A DNA stretch of 64,000 bases from Flavobacterium agricola (GTDB lineage: Bacteria; Bacteroidota; Bacteroidia; Flavobacteriales; Flavobacteriaceae). A program made the translations under genes and the position numbers. The notes beneath the pieces are model-generated. The model saw only the letters and a program-made list of their open reading frames with translations. It ran no database searches and was not told where the DNA came from. Positions 53,035-63,299 of the stretch are shown here, piece after piece. Location: assembly GCF_025919725.1 (NCBI RefSeq), contig NZ_CP081495.1, positions 1,860,001 through 1,924,000 of the forward strand. Reading direction: 5' to 3'. The first letter of the stretch is position 1, and each line of letters begins with the position of its first letter.

Positions 53035-56000
53035 TTAATTTCCAAGTATATATCGTAATGTTAATCCTGCCCTAATATTTGTTGTAGGAAAAGTTGTTGA
53101 TATAACAGCTTGCGAGAACGTATGATCGTAATAAAACAACGCCGTTAAGTTTCGTGAAAACGAATAATCTGCTGAAACTCGAATACTCCAAATATCTTGT
53201 CCTGCAGTTAGCTCACTGTATTCGTAATCTAAATAACGAACAAAAGTTGATGCGCGTCGGTACGAAATATCTCCTTTAATGTTTAAATCGCTTCGAATAA
53301 CACCGCGGTTTGCTTCTGCAAATCGAGAATTAATTGTTACATCTTTTACTCGGTATCCCAATCCAAAAATATATTCATTTCCTTGCACTTCGGTTAACAA
53401 CGAATTATCTAAACTTAAAGATAAGGTTCTGTCGCGTTTTACTTCACCCAAAAAGCGGAAAGAATTTTTCAACTCAAACTCAACCTTAACCAACGGATTA
53501 AATTGCTCTGCTAAGTTAACGTTAGATACAATGGTTTTGTTGTAAAAGTTTCCAACTCCGTTATTATCTTGTCCGCTCGGATTTACATCATAATCTAAAT
53601 TCGATCTAAAATTATTTATGGTATAGGATGCGCGATAACCGTGTTGAACGGTAAACCTTCTAAACGTATCCTGAAAATATTTAAACTTCATCAAGCCATC
53701 GTATTTTACATTCCAGTTCGGAATTGGCACATCTCTAAACAAACCTTTTTTAACGCTGCCCGCATCACCGCCAGAATAGGCTGCCAACATAGACGGTATT
53801 AAAACGCTTTGGCTGTTTTTACCAAACCCAACCGGATAACCTTGGTTGGTAACAAAAAACTTGTAGCTTGGATGCGTACTTGCCGGAATTGGGTTGTTTG
53901 CATCTCCGTATCTCGGAATGTTTGGTCCGTAATATTCTTCAGCCAAACGGTTTGCCATAACCATTCTATTTTCTCTAAACTGATCAAATGTTTTAGAATT
54001 ATTTTCGTCTGATGTTGCAAACGATGTTTTAATTAAAACGGTCGAAATCGAGAAATTACCATAACTATTTGGTGATAACGAATTGTAAATTCCTTGCGGT
54101 GTAACTTCGTATTGCTCGGTATAATTTTGGTTGATGTTACGATCGGCGTAAATATCAATTTTTAAATCAGGTAAAATTTCTAACTGCCCGGTAATATTTA
54201 GCGTTTTGTTAGAAACCTTAGTAAAGCTTTGGTTAAACTCCGGATAATAGGTTAAGTACCCGTTGCGTGCCATTTCATATCGAATATCCGATTGGCTACC
54301 AAAAATAAATCCTAAGCCTGGTTTTGTTGTTCCCCAAAATCCTAAACCTGGCGTATAGCCTGGTAAAACCGTTCCGGAATTATCTGCATAATTTACCTGC
54401 AACATTTTTAAACTGGTTGCTATACCGATTAATTTTTCAGATAAAAAAGAACGTTTGTTATCTAACCTTTGCGGTTGCGCCGTAACCTTTTCTCCTGGTT
54501 TAGGTGGTAAAGCTGGCGTTGTTGGCTTTTTAGGTTGCTTGGTTTTTGTTAACCCAATGTATTTGTAAAACGAATCCATGGTTAACGTGGTATTTAATCG
54601 ATGCGCGCCCGAGTTCTGAATCGTATTCCCTAAATCAAACGTTGTGCCTTGGTAAGCAATGCTCGACATGGCATCTGGCGATCGTTGCCAGTTAAAATTA
54701 CTGGTATACGAATACGATGATTTTACAAACGAAAACACCGGAATTTTATTAATTGGTAAATCATAATTTACAATAAGCTGTTGATTATGCGTATTGGCCG
54801 TACCAACATCTAAATAATTATGATAAACGTTATAATCTGCAATCTGGTTTAGGTTATCGTCTAAATAATTTCGAACCAAATTATTATTCGTTCCGTTGTA
54901 ATTTAAACGCAAGCTTTTGGTTAAATCAAAACTAAATCCGTACGTATAATTCATAAAATAATTGCGTCTGTAAAGCGGATCAATTTCGATGCCTTGCACC
55001 TCAACTTGTCTAAATTGTTGGCGGTTGTATTGGCGGTTTACATCGCTCGAAAACGAAATGCTTGATGGCAAATAATTCAAATTAAAATCGCGCAACAAAT
55101 CCCAATATTTACTTTTTTCCATAAACTTGGTTTTCTTAAACGGTTCTACTGCATCAACCGCTGGAAAAGCATAAACATAATCTACCGACGATCGGGTTTG
55201 AATATCGGTACGTTCTTGAATTTGAAAATCGCGATGATAAACTTCGTTATGCGAATGCGAAAGCGTAAAGTTTTCTACATCATAGATTTGCGATTTCTTT
55301 TCCGGATTTTTATCCTTACGTAAACCAATTACGTTAATACTGGTACGTTTGGTATAATCTTCCGCCTGATTTTCAATTCTTGATTTTTCAGCCGGATCTT
55401 GCGTAATGCTTAATAAACTTTTCAGCTCAATATCTTGGTAATACGGATCGTATTTTGGCGTAATGGTTTCTTCACCAACCGAATAATTGAACGGAATATG
55501 AACGCCCCATTTTTTTGGCAACAATTTTCCTAATCCAATATTGGTTAAAACGTTGTACTGAAACATATCTTCACGGCTACGTTCGTTCGCTCCATCTTCA
55601 ATACCACCAAAACCGCTGGTAGATTTTCTTGTTGTTGCAGAAATAGATGCAAAATCGGCCAAATTGGTATCCATGCTGGCAACAGCAGCCCAACCGCCTT
55701 TTTTATCTAAGCCCGACATACGCAATTCATCGGCCCAAATTTCGCCTTCAATGGTTGTTGATGAAAGGTTGCGCACCCCAATCATTAATGTACGTACCAA
55801 ACCAACATTTGGGTTACCACGTATTCCAATTAACGTTGCGTTTTCTCGAACACCTAATGATGGATCGATTTGATAATCGTATACATAAGCAACACCATCA
55901 TTCGGATCATCATCGGGTGGTAAATTATTTTGTAACGCCAATATTTTTACTTTAGAAAGCAATTCTATCGGAACTTCAATTTCGTTAGCTAATGGCCAAA

Positions 56001-59000
56001 CGCGGTACGGATCGCGTTCGTTAGGTTGCGTAACTTTTAAAGGAATTTGGATCTCATAAAAGTTTTCTGTAAAATCGTTTCCAAAACGAATAAAAGCAGC
56101 CATCTGATTATCTAACAACGCTGCACGGTTAGGTAAACTTTCGGCGTGTAAAAACATACGTACGTTTTTGTACTGACGCATATCTACGCTAACGTTTTTA
56201 AATACCGCACGGGCATCACCCGGTTCTAAACCACCGCTTGGAGACCCGTCGTAACTGTAAACTTTTAAAGCTAACGATTGCTCGTTTTGATTGATTATGG
56301 TATTGTTGTTGTTAAATTGTTCGCGTACAACTCCCGGAGGTAATACGTAATTTACAGGTTGTTTATTAAAGTTTTCTTCAATACTAACCGTGGTAACATC
56401 AAAACCAGTATTGTCATTATTTACGTTTGGATCTTTATAATCTAATGATGATGTATATCTTCTCCATTGTCCGGTAACCAAATCTAATGATCCGAAACGC
56501 ACAGTAATTTCTTCTTCAAAACCGGTTAAAAACATACGCATAAAACGAATCGATCTAAAATCAGAAATATCACCAATTACGTTACGTGCATCTTTTGCAA
56601 TTTCGGCAATTGGAATTTTGTACTGCACCCAACGCACATTTTCAGATCCGGTTGGGGTTCTAACACCGTTTGTAGTTACTACATCGCTTACATAATTTGT
56701 ACCTACGGTAGGATTTGGGGCAATTTCAACCTCAACCTTATAATAAGCTTCAATGGTATTTAAGGTATTATCGCCATTTATATCTTCAACATCTGGTTTG
56801 GTTGTAGATCCGCGGCTGTTGTTAGACACATTTACTGGTGAGTTGCCTTGCGTGCCGTTGTAATTTTTATAACGTTCAATAACATTACCCGAAGCTTCAA
56901 CAAAATATTGGTAATTATCGCCTGCCGGATCGGCTAAACTTGCAAAACCAGGATATAAAGCAGCTTCTTCAGCATCTGTTAATCCATCTAAACCAATATC
57001 TTGAACCGCACGATTTGCCGGATCGGTATCAAACGCATAAATTAACGATTGTGAAGATGGAATTTTACCCCATGCTGATGTATGCGTTGGTACGGTTGAA
57101 CCTACTGATGGCAATCCGTTTTCGTAAAACTTACGGCCATCTTTTAAAATGTCTTCTGATACGTCACCTAAGTTTAAAACAACTTTACCGTTATTTGTTG
57201 TGCTTGTTGCACCGTCAGGATCGGCACTGTAATACGGATCCATCATCCAAAATTGAATATATTCTACGTTAGATTGTTCAAAGTTTGGTGTAGATAAGGC
57301 ACGCATAATTCCGCCCCAATTGTTTCGTGGGTTCGCTAACGATTCGTCAGACAAATCGATCGCCGGATTAAAGTTATACGGCCCACGCTGATTTGGATAG
57401 TAGGTTAAATCTAAAGTTGAAACAACCGTACTTTCGCCTTGTACAATATTGGTGTTTGGATAAATTTCTTGACTGTAAATACGACGGGTTTTGTTGTTAG
57501 AAACGTCGCGCAAGCTTAATCCGTTTGGGCGTTGGCTGTCAATATAAAAAATAGGATCAATGGTGTACCAAGATAATTTAGCACGTCTAAATCCTGCTGA
57601 CAAATCGTTTTCGGGCTTTTCACCTCCATAATTTATAGGCGGGCTGGCAATAAACCACGATTGCGGCGAACGCAAATCAATGTAATTCTGAGAACCTTCA
57701 AAATCATCAATATAAATGGTTGCTTCTCCATTCATCTGATCTTGTTTAGATGCGCCCGGCATTAAGTAAGCCATTTCTGCACGAACTGAAATGTTTGACG
57801 GCACATCGGTATCTACGTTTGGCAACTTGTTAACCAAGCGCGTTAAGAAAGGAACTTCTGACGAATAAATTCCGTTAAAACCAAAAATGGTATTGTTAAC
57901 CGATTCTTGACCGTAGTTTGATTTTACGGTAAACGGGCGTTCTACCATGCGCAACAAAGTTCCGCCAACTTTAATTTTATCGCTAAATTTATGTTCTACA
58001 TCAAACCCAAAAAAACGTCTGGTTTGTTGACCAAAAACAGCATTATTTTCTAATGAAATTTCGACAGGAATGCTTGAGTTTTGTAACGAAGGATCTAAAA
58101 TATCTACCATTCCGGCCTGATAATTTACGGTATAATCTACCCCTTCAACCAAAACACGACCACCAGCACGAACAACAACTGATCCGGGTGGTACATTAAA
58201 AGCACCTAACGGAATTCCGCCACTGCCCGCAGCCGATTTAAATCGTCCTTTAATTTGAAATTTATTTTTAGAGCTGTCTTGCAGTGCTAAAGATTGTGAT
58301 TTGGTATAAATGCTTTTATATACATATTTTCGCTGGTTGGCGTTGTAATTGGCTACATTATTTTCGTCAGCTGCTAAATAATCCTCGGTTGGGCTGGTAC
58401 GTAATTGCTCAAATAAGCTGCTACCAAATGGCTCAACCGAAGTAAAAATAATTCGACCGTTTTGCTGATCAACCGTAATACCAGGAACAAAGTCAAAAAA
58501 ACCATCGCCATTTGGCGCAATATCGTTAGTATAATTTAAACGGTCTAATCCAAAAACACGAATTAATGGCGTATCGGCCACGCCTTGTGGTAACGCAACC
58601 TGAGGCTGTGTCATAGAAAAAGCCGGCGCAGGCGAGATATAGTTTAATGGTGACGGATCGGTATAAAGAATATTTAATGTAAAATCTTCTTGAGATAATT
58701 GATACGCGCCAGGTAATTGATAAATGTTTTTCATCATCAAATCCCAAGTTGGCTCGTTAATGCTGTTTAAACTACTTTTTAAAAGTTTTAAAACTAAGTT
58801 TTGAGATGAAGGAACACCGTTTGGATTTACAACAGTTGCATCAATTCCGTCGGTTCCAAATTCACCTACCTGATAAATTTTATCGCCAATGGTATATTGG
58901 TAAGCAACTGCCAAAACCTCATCGTTAGCTAAACGTTGGTTTAACGAAATATAACCTAATTGCTCATGATAAGTAAATTCGGTTTCAGTAAGTTTACGAG

Positions 59001-60315
59001 CGTTTTCAAGTTTAGAATAATCTATTCCTTCACGCACCTGAACTTGAGCGTTAAACCCATTGTTTACCGTTGCAATATCTCGAATCGCATTATTTAGTAA
59101 TCCACCTGCACCAATTAAGCTTGGATCGAACAAGTTGTTTTTGTTATCGGTTGGTACGTTAAAAGGCGTTCCTCTAAAAAAGTTCGGAATGTTTTGGTCT
59201 GCCACACCAACGGCACGTTGCGTAATATCAACATTACGATTGTTTGAAATCCTTGATTCTCCTAAGTCTTGAATACCGATTAGGTTACGTACATTATTGT
59301 TTGTGGTATTTACAACTGTTTGCTTATTGGTTACCCAAACCTCAATACGAGTAATTTTTACTCTTGAATTAATATAAGGATATGACTTTAAGGCTTCGTC
59401 ATATTGATTTCTAAAGAATTGTGATAAAAAATAGTGGCGGTCGTTATCATAATCTAAACCAAATAAAGCAAATTCGGTTAAGGTACCTCCACCCTGAGCG
59501 GTTACGCTACGCGTTTGTGATTTTTGTTCGGAGAAAACTCCGGTAACGGTTGTATTACCAAACTTTAACTGTAATTTGGCTCCAAATAAACTTTGTGCTC
59601 CACGAATTAAAGAATTACTTAGCGGAAAGGTTACGTTACCAACTTCTACTTTTTGTAGAATACTATCTTCGTTCGGTTTAAAATCTAATTTAAACTGATT
59701 TTGAAAAGTAAAGGTTGATTGGGTATCATAATTAGCCATTACGTTTAATCGGGTACCTACCTTACCTTGTAAACTCATGCTAATACGTTGGTCAAAATCA
59801 AAAGTAAAATTACTTCTGTTTCTGGGAGAAAATGCTGGGTTATCTTGTTTAGTAAAACGCCCTCCTAAATCTACTTCTACAGATCCGGTGGGTTTGACAT
59901 CGATTACGTTACTACCAAAAACCAGCTCGAAAAACTTAGAATTAACGTAATATTTAGGTAATAAATCACGTCTTTTTTCTTCTGGTGCTTTTCCGTCAAC
60001 AGCTTTAATTTTATCGCGATAATACTCGCGCATAGAATCTTTAATCGCCAATTCATGATATTGTTCTGGCGTTAAAAAAAGTGGATAACGAATATTAAAA
60101 TCTTCATGCTTGCTACTATAAATATACCGATCGGTAACCGGATCATATGTATAGGCATCTAAAATAGTACTAGGGTTTTTAAGCTCTATTTTACCAAAGC
60201 TTGCTCCGCGTATGCTATCTTGTTCTTGTTGTTGCGCAAATAAGGCACTGTTAAATAGTATTGTTAGTAGTACAACGGCTATTTTAAAATTGAATTTTGG
60301 TTGGTAGGTTTTCAA
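53035..60315 (-). CDS. sprA: T9SS translocon / gliding motility protein SprA
   Basis: A 2426-residue outer membrane protein that forms the giant beta-barrel translocon of the type IX secretion system and is needed for gliding. It has a signal peptide (IAVVLLTILFNSALFAQQ), an N-terminal region with the conserved YYRDKI and GSVEVDLGGRFTKQDNPAFSPRNR segments, three large repeats resembling the SprA family domain, a DDFEGSQNYIDLRSP segment, and a C-terminal aromatic strand (TNIRAGLTLRYILGN). The size equals the family's (about 2400). The gene has no frameshift despite its length. It lies three bases after ruvA, an order that is conserved in the phylum. Confidence 0.97.
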   Translation of the reverse strand: MKTYQPKFNFKIAVVLLTILFNSALFAQQQEQDSIRGASFGKIELKNPSTILDAYTYDPVTDRYIYSSKHEDFNIRYPLFLTPEQYHELAIKDSMREYYRDKIKAVDGKAPEEKRRDLLPKYYVNSKFFELVFGSNVIDVKPTGSVEVDLGGRFTKQDNPAFSPRNRSNFTFDFDQRISMSLQGKVGTRLNVMANYDTQSTFTFQNQFKLDFKPNEDSILQKVEVGNVTFPLSNSLIRGAQSLFGAKLQLKFGNTTVTGVFSEQKSQTRSVTAQGGGTLTEFALFGLDYDNDRHYFLSQFFRNQYDEALKSYPYINSRVKITRIEVWVTNKQTVVNTTNNNVRNLIGIQDLGESRISNNRNVDITQRAVGVADQNIPNFFRGTPFNVPTDNKNNLFDPSLIGAGGLLNNAIRDIATVNNGFNAQVQVREGIDYSKLENARKLTETEFTYHEQLGYISLNQRLANDEVLAVAYQYTIGDKIYQVGEFGTDGIDATVVNPNGVPSSQNLVLKLLKSSLNSINEPTWDLMMKNIYQLPGAYQLSQEDFTLNILYTDPSPLNYISPAPAFSMTQPQVALPQGVADTPLIRVFGLDRLNYTNDIAPNGDGFFDFVPGITVDQQNGRIIFTSVEPFGSSLFEQLRTSPTEDYLAADENNVANYNANQRKYVYKSIYTKSQSLALQDSSKNKFQIKGRFKSAAGSGGIPLGAFNVPPGSVVVRAGGRVLVEGVDYTVNYQAGMVDILDPSLQNSSIPVEISLENNAVFGQQTRRFFGFDVEHKFSDKIKVGGTLLRMVERPFTVKSNYGQESVNNTIFGFNGIYSSEVPFLTRLVNKLPNVDTDVPSNISVRAEMAYLMPGASKQDQMNGEATIYIDDFEGSQNYIDLRSPQSWFIASPPINYGGEKPENDLSAGFRRAKLSWYTIDPIFYIDSQRPNGLSLRDVSNNKTRRIYSQEIYPNTNIVQGESTVVSTLDLTYYPNQRGPYNFNPAIDLSDESLANPRNNWGGIMRALSTPNFEQSNVEYIQFWMMDPYYSADPDGATSTTNNGKVVLNLGDVSEDILKDGRKFYENGLPSVGSTVPTHTSAWGKIPSSQSLIYAFDTDPANRAVQDIGLDGLTDAEEAALYPGFASLADPAGDNYQYFVEASGNVIERYKNYNGTQGNSPVNVSNNSRGSTTKPDVEDINGDNTLNTIEAYYKVEVEIAPNPTVGTNYVSDVVTTNGVRTPTGSENVRWVQYKIPIAEIAKDARNVIGDISDFRSIRFMRMFLTGFEEEITVRFGSLDLVTGQWRRYTSSLDYKDPNVNNDNTGFDVTTVSIEENFNKQPVNYVLPPGVVREQFNNNNTIINQNEQSLALKVYSYDGSPSGGLEPGDARAVFKNVSVDMRQYKNVRMFLHAESLPNRAALLDNQMAAFIRFGNDFTENFYEIQIPLKVTQPNERDPYRVWPLANEIEVPIELLSKVKILALQNNLPPDDDPNDGVAYVYDYQIDPSLGVRENATLIGIRGNPNVGLVRTLMIGVRNLSSTTIEGEIWADELRMSGLDKKGGWAAVASMDTNLADFASISATTRKSTSGFGGIEDGANERSREDMFQYNVLTNIGLGKLLPKKWGVHIPFNYSVGEETITPKYDPYYQDIELKSLLSITQDPAEKSRIENQAEDYTKRTSINVIGLRKDKNPEKKSQIYDVENFTLSHSHNEVYHRDFQIQERTDIQTRSSVDYVYAFPAVDAVEPFKKTKFMEKSKYWDLLRDFNLNYLPSSISFSSDVNRQYNRQQFRQVEVQGIEIDPLYRRNYFMNYTYGFSFDLTKSLRLNYNGTNNNLVRNYLDDNLNQIADYNVYHNYLDVGTANTHNQQLIVNYDLPINKIPVFSFVKSSYSYTSNFNWQRSPDAMSSIAYQGTTFDLGNTIQNSGAHRLNTTLTMDSFYKYIGLTKTKQPKKPTTPALPPKPGEKVTAQPQRLDNKRSFLSEKLIGIATSLKMLQVNYADNSGTVLPGYTPGLGFWGTTKPGLGFIFGSQSDIRYEMARNGYLTYYPEFNQSFTKVSNKTLNITGQLEILPDLKIDIYADRNINQNYTEQYEVTPQGIYNSLSPNSYGNFSISTVLIKTSFATSDENNSKTFDQFRENRMVMANRLAEEYYGPNIPRYGDANNPIPASTHPSYKFFVTNQGYPVGFGKNSQSVLIPSMLAAYSGGDAGSVKKGLFRDVPIPNWNVKYDGLMKFKYFQDTFRRFTVQHGYRASYTINNFRSNLDYDVNPSGQDNNGVGNFYNKTIVSNVNLAEQFNPLVKVEFELKNSFRFLGEVKRDRTLSLSLDNSLLTEVQGNEYIFGLGYRVKDVTINSRFAEANRGVIRSDLNIKGDISYRRASTFVRYLDYEYSELTAGQDIWSIRVSADYSFSRNLTALFYYDHTFSQAVISTTFPTTNIRAGLTLRYILGN

Positions 60316-60318
60316 TTC

Positions 60319-60900
60319 TTATAAATTTTTAAGCGCTTTTTTAATCAGAGTTTCAACACTTGCTTGCGGATCTTCTTTAATTATTTTGTCGATCACCTTT
60401 TCTGCAGTTTTACGTACAAAACCAAGTACCTCTAAAGCTTCTAACGCTTCATTACGATTGGTAGTACTTATAACTTCATTCTGCATTTCAATATTATAAA
60501 TCTTACTAATTTTATCCTTCAAATCAATAATTACACGCTGCGCTGTTTTTAGCCCTACGCCTTTTGCCGATTGAATGGTAACATTATCGCCATTTGCAAT
60601 AGCCTGAATAATGGTTGTTGGTGCAATGGACGATAACATGGTTCGTGCTGTACCAGGACCAATACCAGAAACCGAAATTAACAACTTAAAAAGTTCTCGT
60701 TCGGCTTTATCAAAAAAACCATATAAGGTATGCGCATCTTCTTTAATATGTAAAAAGGTAAACAACTTAATTTCTTCCTGATCGGGCAGGCTAGAATAAG
60801 TGTGCAACGAAATGCTAAGTAAATAACCAACACCATTAGTTTCTATAACTACTTCTGTTGGCGATTTTTCGGTTAACTTTCCTTTTATGTACGCTATCAT
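60319..60900 (-). CDS. ruvA: Holliday junction branch migration protein RuvA
   Basis: A 193-residue junction-binding subunit that works with RuvB in recombination repair. Domain I is the OB fold (MIAYIKGKLTEKSPTEVVIETNGVGYLL). The two helix-hairpin-helix motifs follow (LISVSGIGPGTARTML and SAKGVGLKTAQRVIIDLK). The C-terminal domain III contacts RuvB (EALEVLGFVRKTAEKVIDKI). It precedes sprA by three bases, so the two are likely co-transcribed, a conserved link. Confidence 0.96.
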   Translation of the reverse strand: MIAYIKGKLTEKSPTEVVIETNGVGYLLSISLHTYSSLPDQEEIKLFTFLHIKEDAHTLYGFFDKAERELFKLLISVSGIGPGTARTMLSSIAPTTIIQAIANGDNVTIQSAKGVGLKTAQRVIIDLKDKISKIYNIEMQNEVISTTNRNEALEALEVLGFVRKTAEKVIDKIIKEDPQASVETLIKKALKNL

Positions 60901-60918
60901 TATAATATGTTTTTAAGT

Positions 60919-60947
60919 AAAAGCTGCCTTGACAAAATCAAGGCAGC
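60919..60947 (-). terminator. Terminator between maeB and ruvA
   Basis: The stem GCTGCCTTGA (60923-60932) pairs with TCAAGGCAGC (60938-60947) around CAAAA and is followed on the minus strand by TTTT. Confidence 0.85.
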
Positions 60948-60956
60948 AATTAAAAT

Positions 60957-63245
60957 TTATTTTTTTGTTTGTTTGCGTTTCGCTTTTTCTTGAGCATCTA
61001 CAACTGCAACAGCAGCCATATTTACCATCTCATCAACGCTGGCACCTAATTGGAAAATGTGAGCGGGTTGCTCTAATCCCATTATAATTGGTCCGATTGA
61101 GGTAGATTTATTAAGCTCCTTCATTAACTTGTAAGTAATGTTTGCAGCATCTAGGTTTGCAAAAACTAAAGCATTAACCTTTTTATCAACTAATTTAGAA
61201 AACGAAAAGTTTTGTTTTAACATGGTTGGGTTTAAAGCAAAATCGGCTTGTATTTCACCATCAACTACCATATCAGGGAATTTTTCGTGTAAAATTTTAG
61301 CTGCTCTGTTCATTTTAACTGCACTTGGCGCTTTAGACGAACCAAAGTTTGAGTACGATGCTAAAGCAATAGCAGGTTTTTCGCCAAACATTTTCATTGT
61401 ATGATCTAACATAACCGCAATGTCAGCAATTTCTTCTGCTGTTGGATCTGGATTGATTGCTGTATCTGATAAGAAAACAGGTCCACGATCGGTAAGCATC
61501 ATATTTGTTGTAGCAACTTTTTTAATGTTTGGATGCTTATCTAAAATTTCTAGAATTGGTTTTACAACCGTTGGATAACTTCTAGAATATCCTGTAACTA
61601 ACGTATCAGCTTCACCATGTTTTACCATCATTGATGCAAAATAGTTACGCTCGCGCATCATTTTGTTTGCATCATATAAAGTTAATCCGCGACGGCTACG
61701 TTCTTTCCATAATAAGCTTGCGTATTCTTCACGTTTTGCTTTAAATTCTGGTGCTTTAGGATCAATAATTAAAACTTCATCATCAAAACCGATTTCTTTT
61801 TTCAGTTCTAAAATTGTTTCTTTATTACCTAATAAAATTGGGAAACCAATTTCTTCTTCAAATACAATTTGAGCCGCTTTTAAAACATCTAAGCTATCTG
61901 CCTCAGCAAATACTACACGTTTTGGATCTGTTTTTGCACGGTTTGTTAATAAACGTACCATTTTATTATCAGATCCCATACGGTCGTTTAACTCTTCTTT
62001 GTACTTATCCCAATCAGTAATTGGATCTAAAGCAACACCAGATTCGATAGCTGCTTTTGCGATTGCTGGTGGAATTTCAGTAATTAAACGCGGATCAAAC
62101 GGTTTAGGTAAAATATAATCTTTACCGAAAACTAACTTTTTCTCGCCGTATGCAATGTTTACTTGTTCCGGAACGGTTTCTTTAGCTAAGTTAGCAATTG
62201 CATAAACTGCTGCTAACTTCATTTCTTCATTAATTTTAGTTGCTTTAACATCTAAAGCACCTCTAAAAATGAATGGGAAGCCTAAAACATTATTAACTTG
62301 GTTTGGTTTGTCTGAACGGCCAGTTGCCATAATAACATCATTACGCGTAGCAACTGCTAAATCGTAATCAATTTCTGGAACTGGGTTTGCCATAGCAAAA
62401 ACAATTGGGTTGTTTGCCATAGAAAGTAACATATCTGCCGATAATACGTTTGGCGCAGATAATCCTAAAAACATGTCAGCGCCTTTTACAGCTTCTGCCA
62501 AAGTTAATCCGGTTGCATCTTTTGCGTATTGACGTTGTACATCTAATAAATCTGCGCGATCCGTAGATAAAACACCGTCTTTATCGAACATAATAATGTT
62601 CTCGATTTTTACACCCAATTGTAAATATAAATTAGCACAAGCTAAAGCTGCAGAACCTGCACCTGAAACAACTAATTTAATATCTTCAATTTTTTTGTTA
62701 GCAATTTCTAATGCATTTAACAATCCAGCTGCAGAAATAATTGCTGTTCCGTGCTGGTCATCGTGCATAACTGGAATATTTAATTCCTCTTTTAATCTGC
62801 GCTCAATTTCAAAAGATTCTGGCGCTTTAATATCTTCTAAGTTAATTCCACCAAAAGTTGGGGCAATGTTTTTAACGGTTTCAATAAAAGCATCAATATC
62901 TTTTGTATCCACCTCAATATCAAAAACATCAATATCTGCAAAGATTTTAAAAAGTAATCCTTTTCCTTCCATTACTGGCTTAGAAGCTTCTGGACCAATA
63001 TCTCCTAATCCTAAAACTGCAGTTCCGTTAGAAATTACAGCAACTAAGTTACCTTTAGCGGTATATTTATATACATTATTTACATCTTTGGCAATTTCTA
63101 AACATGGCTCTGCAACCCCTGGTGAATATGCTAAAGATAAATCTCTTTGTGAAGCATATGGTTTAGTAGGAACAACCGATATTTTACCAGGCTTTGGTTT
63201 AGCGTGGTACAATAAAGCTTCTCTTCTTTTCGTGTCTTTGTGCAT
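60957..63245 (-). CDS. maeB: NADP-dependent malic enzyme with C-terminal phosphotransacetylase-like domain
   Basis: A 762-residue two-domain protein. Residues 1-425 or so are malic enzyme, which decarboxylates malate to pyruvate with NADP: SPGVAEPCLEIAKD, GDIGPEASKPVMEGKG, INLEDIKAPESFEIERRL, MHDDQHGTAII and the VVSGAGSAALACA nucleotide fold are present. Residues 430-762 are a phosphate acetyl/butyryltransferase-like domain that normally acts as a regulatory, inactive domain sensing acetyl-CoA. This is the usual MaeB architecture. A TATATTTG box lies 30 bases upstream. Confidence 0.95.
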   Translation of the reverse strand: MHKDTKRREALLYHAKPKPGKISVVPTKPYASQRDLSLAYSPGVAEPCLEIAKDVNNVYKYTAKGNLVAVISNGTAVLGLGDIGPEASKPVMEGKGLLFKIFADIDVFDIEVDTKDIDAFIETVKNIAPTFGGINLEDIKAPESFEIERRLKEELNIPVMHDDQHGTAIISAAGLLNALEIANKKIEDIKLVVSGAGSAALACANLYLQLGVKIENIIMFDKDGVLSTDRADLLDVQRQYAKDATGLTLAEAVKGADMFLGLSAPNVLSADMLLSMANNPIVFAMANPVPEIDYDLAVATRNDVIMATGRSDKPNQVNNVLGFPFIFRGALDVKATKINEEMKLAAVYAIANLAKETVPEQVNIAYGEKKLVFGKDYILPKPFDPRLITEIPPAIAKAAIESGVALDPITDWDKYKEELNDRMGSDNKMVRLLTNRAKTDPKRVVFAEADSLDVLKAAQIVFEEEIGFPILLGNKETILELKKEIGFDDEVLIIDPKAPEFKAKREEYASLLWKERSRRGLTLYDANKMMRERNYFASMMVKHGEADTLVTGYSRSYPTVVKPILEILDKHPNIKKVATTNMMLTDRGPVFLSDTAINPDPTAEEIADIAVMLDHTMKMFGEKPAIALASYSNFGSSKAPSAVKMNRAAKILHEKFPDMVVDGEIQADFALNPTMLKQNFSFSKLVDKKVNALVFANLDAANITYKLMKELNKSTSIGPIIMGLEQPAHIFQLGASVDEMVNMAAVAVVDAQEKAKRKQTKK

Positions 63246-63274
63246 TTATGTTAGTTTGTTTATTTTAGAACTTA

Positions 63275-63282
63275 CAAATATA
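63275..63282 (-). promoter_or_regulatory. Probable -7 box of maeB
   Basis: TATATTTG on the minus strand (CAAATATA on the plus), 30 bases before the start codon. No TTG was found at the correct distance, so this is a partial match. Confidence 0.45.
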
Positions 63283-63299
63283 GTCAAAAAATTCTCATC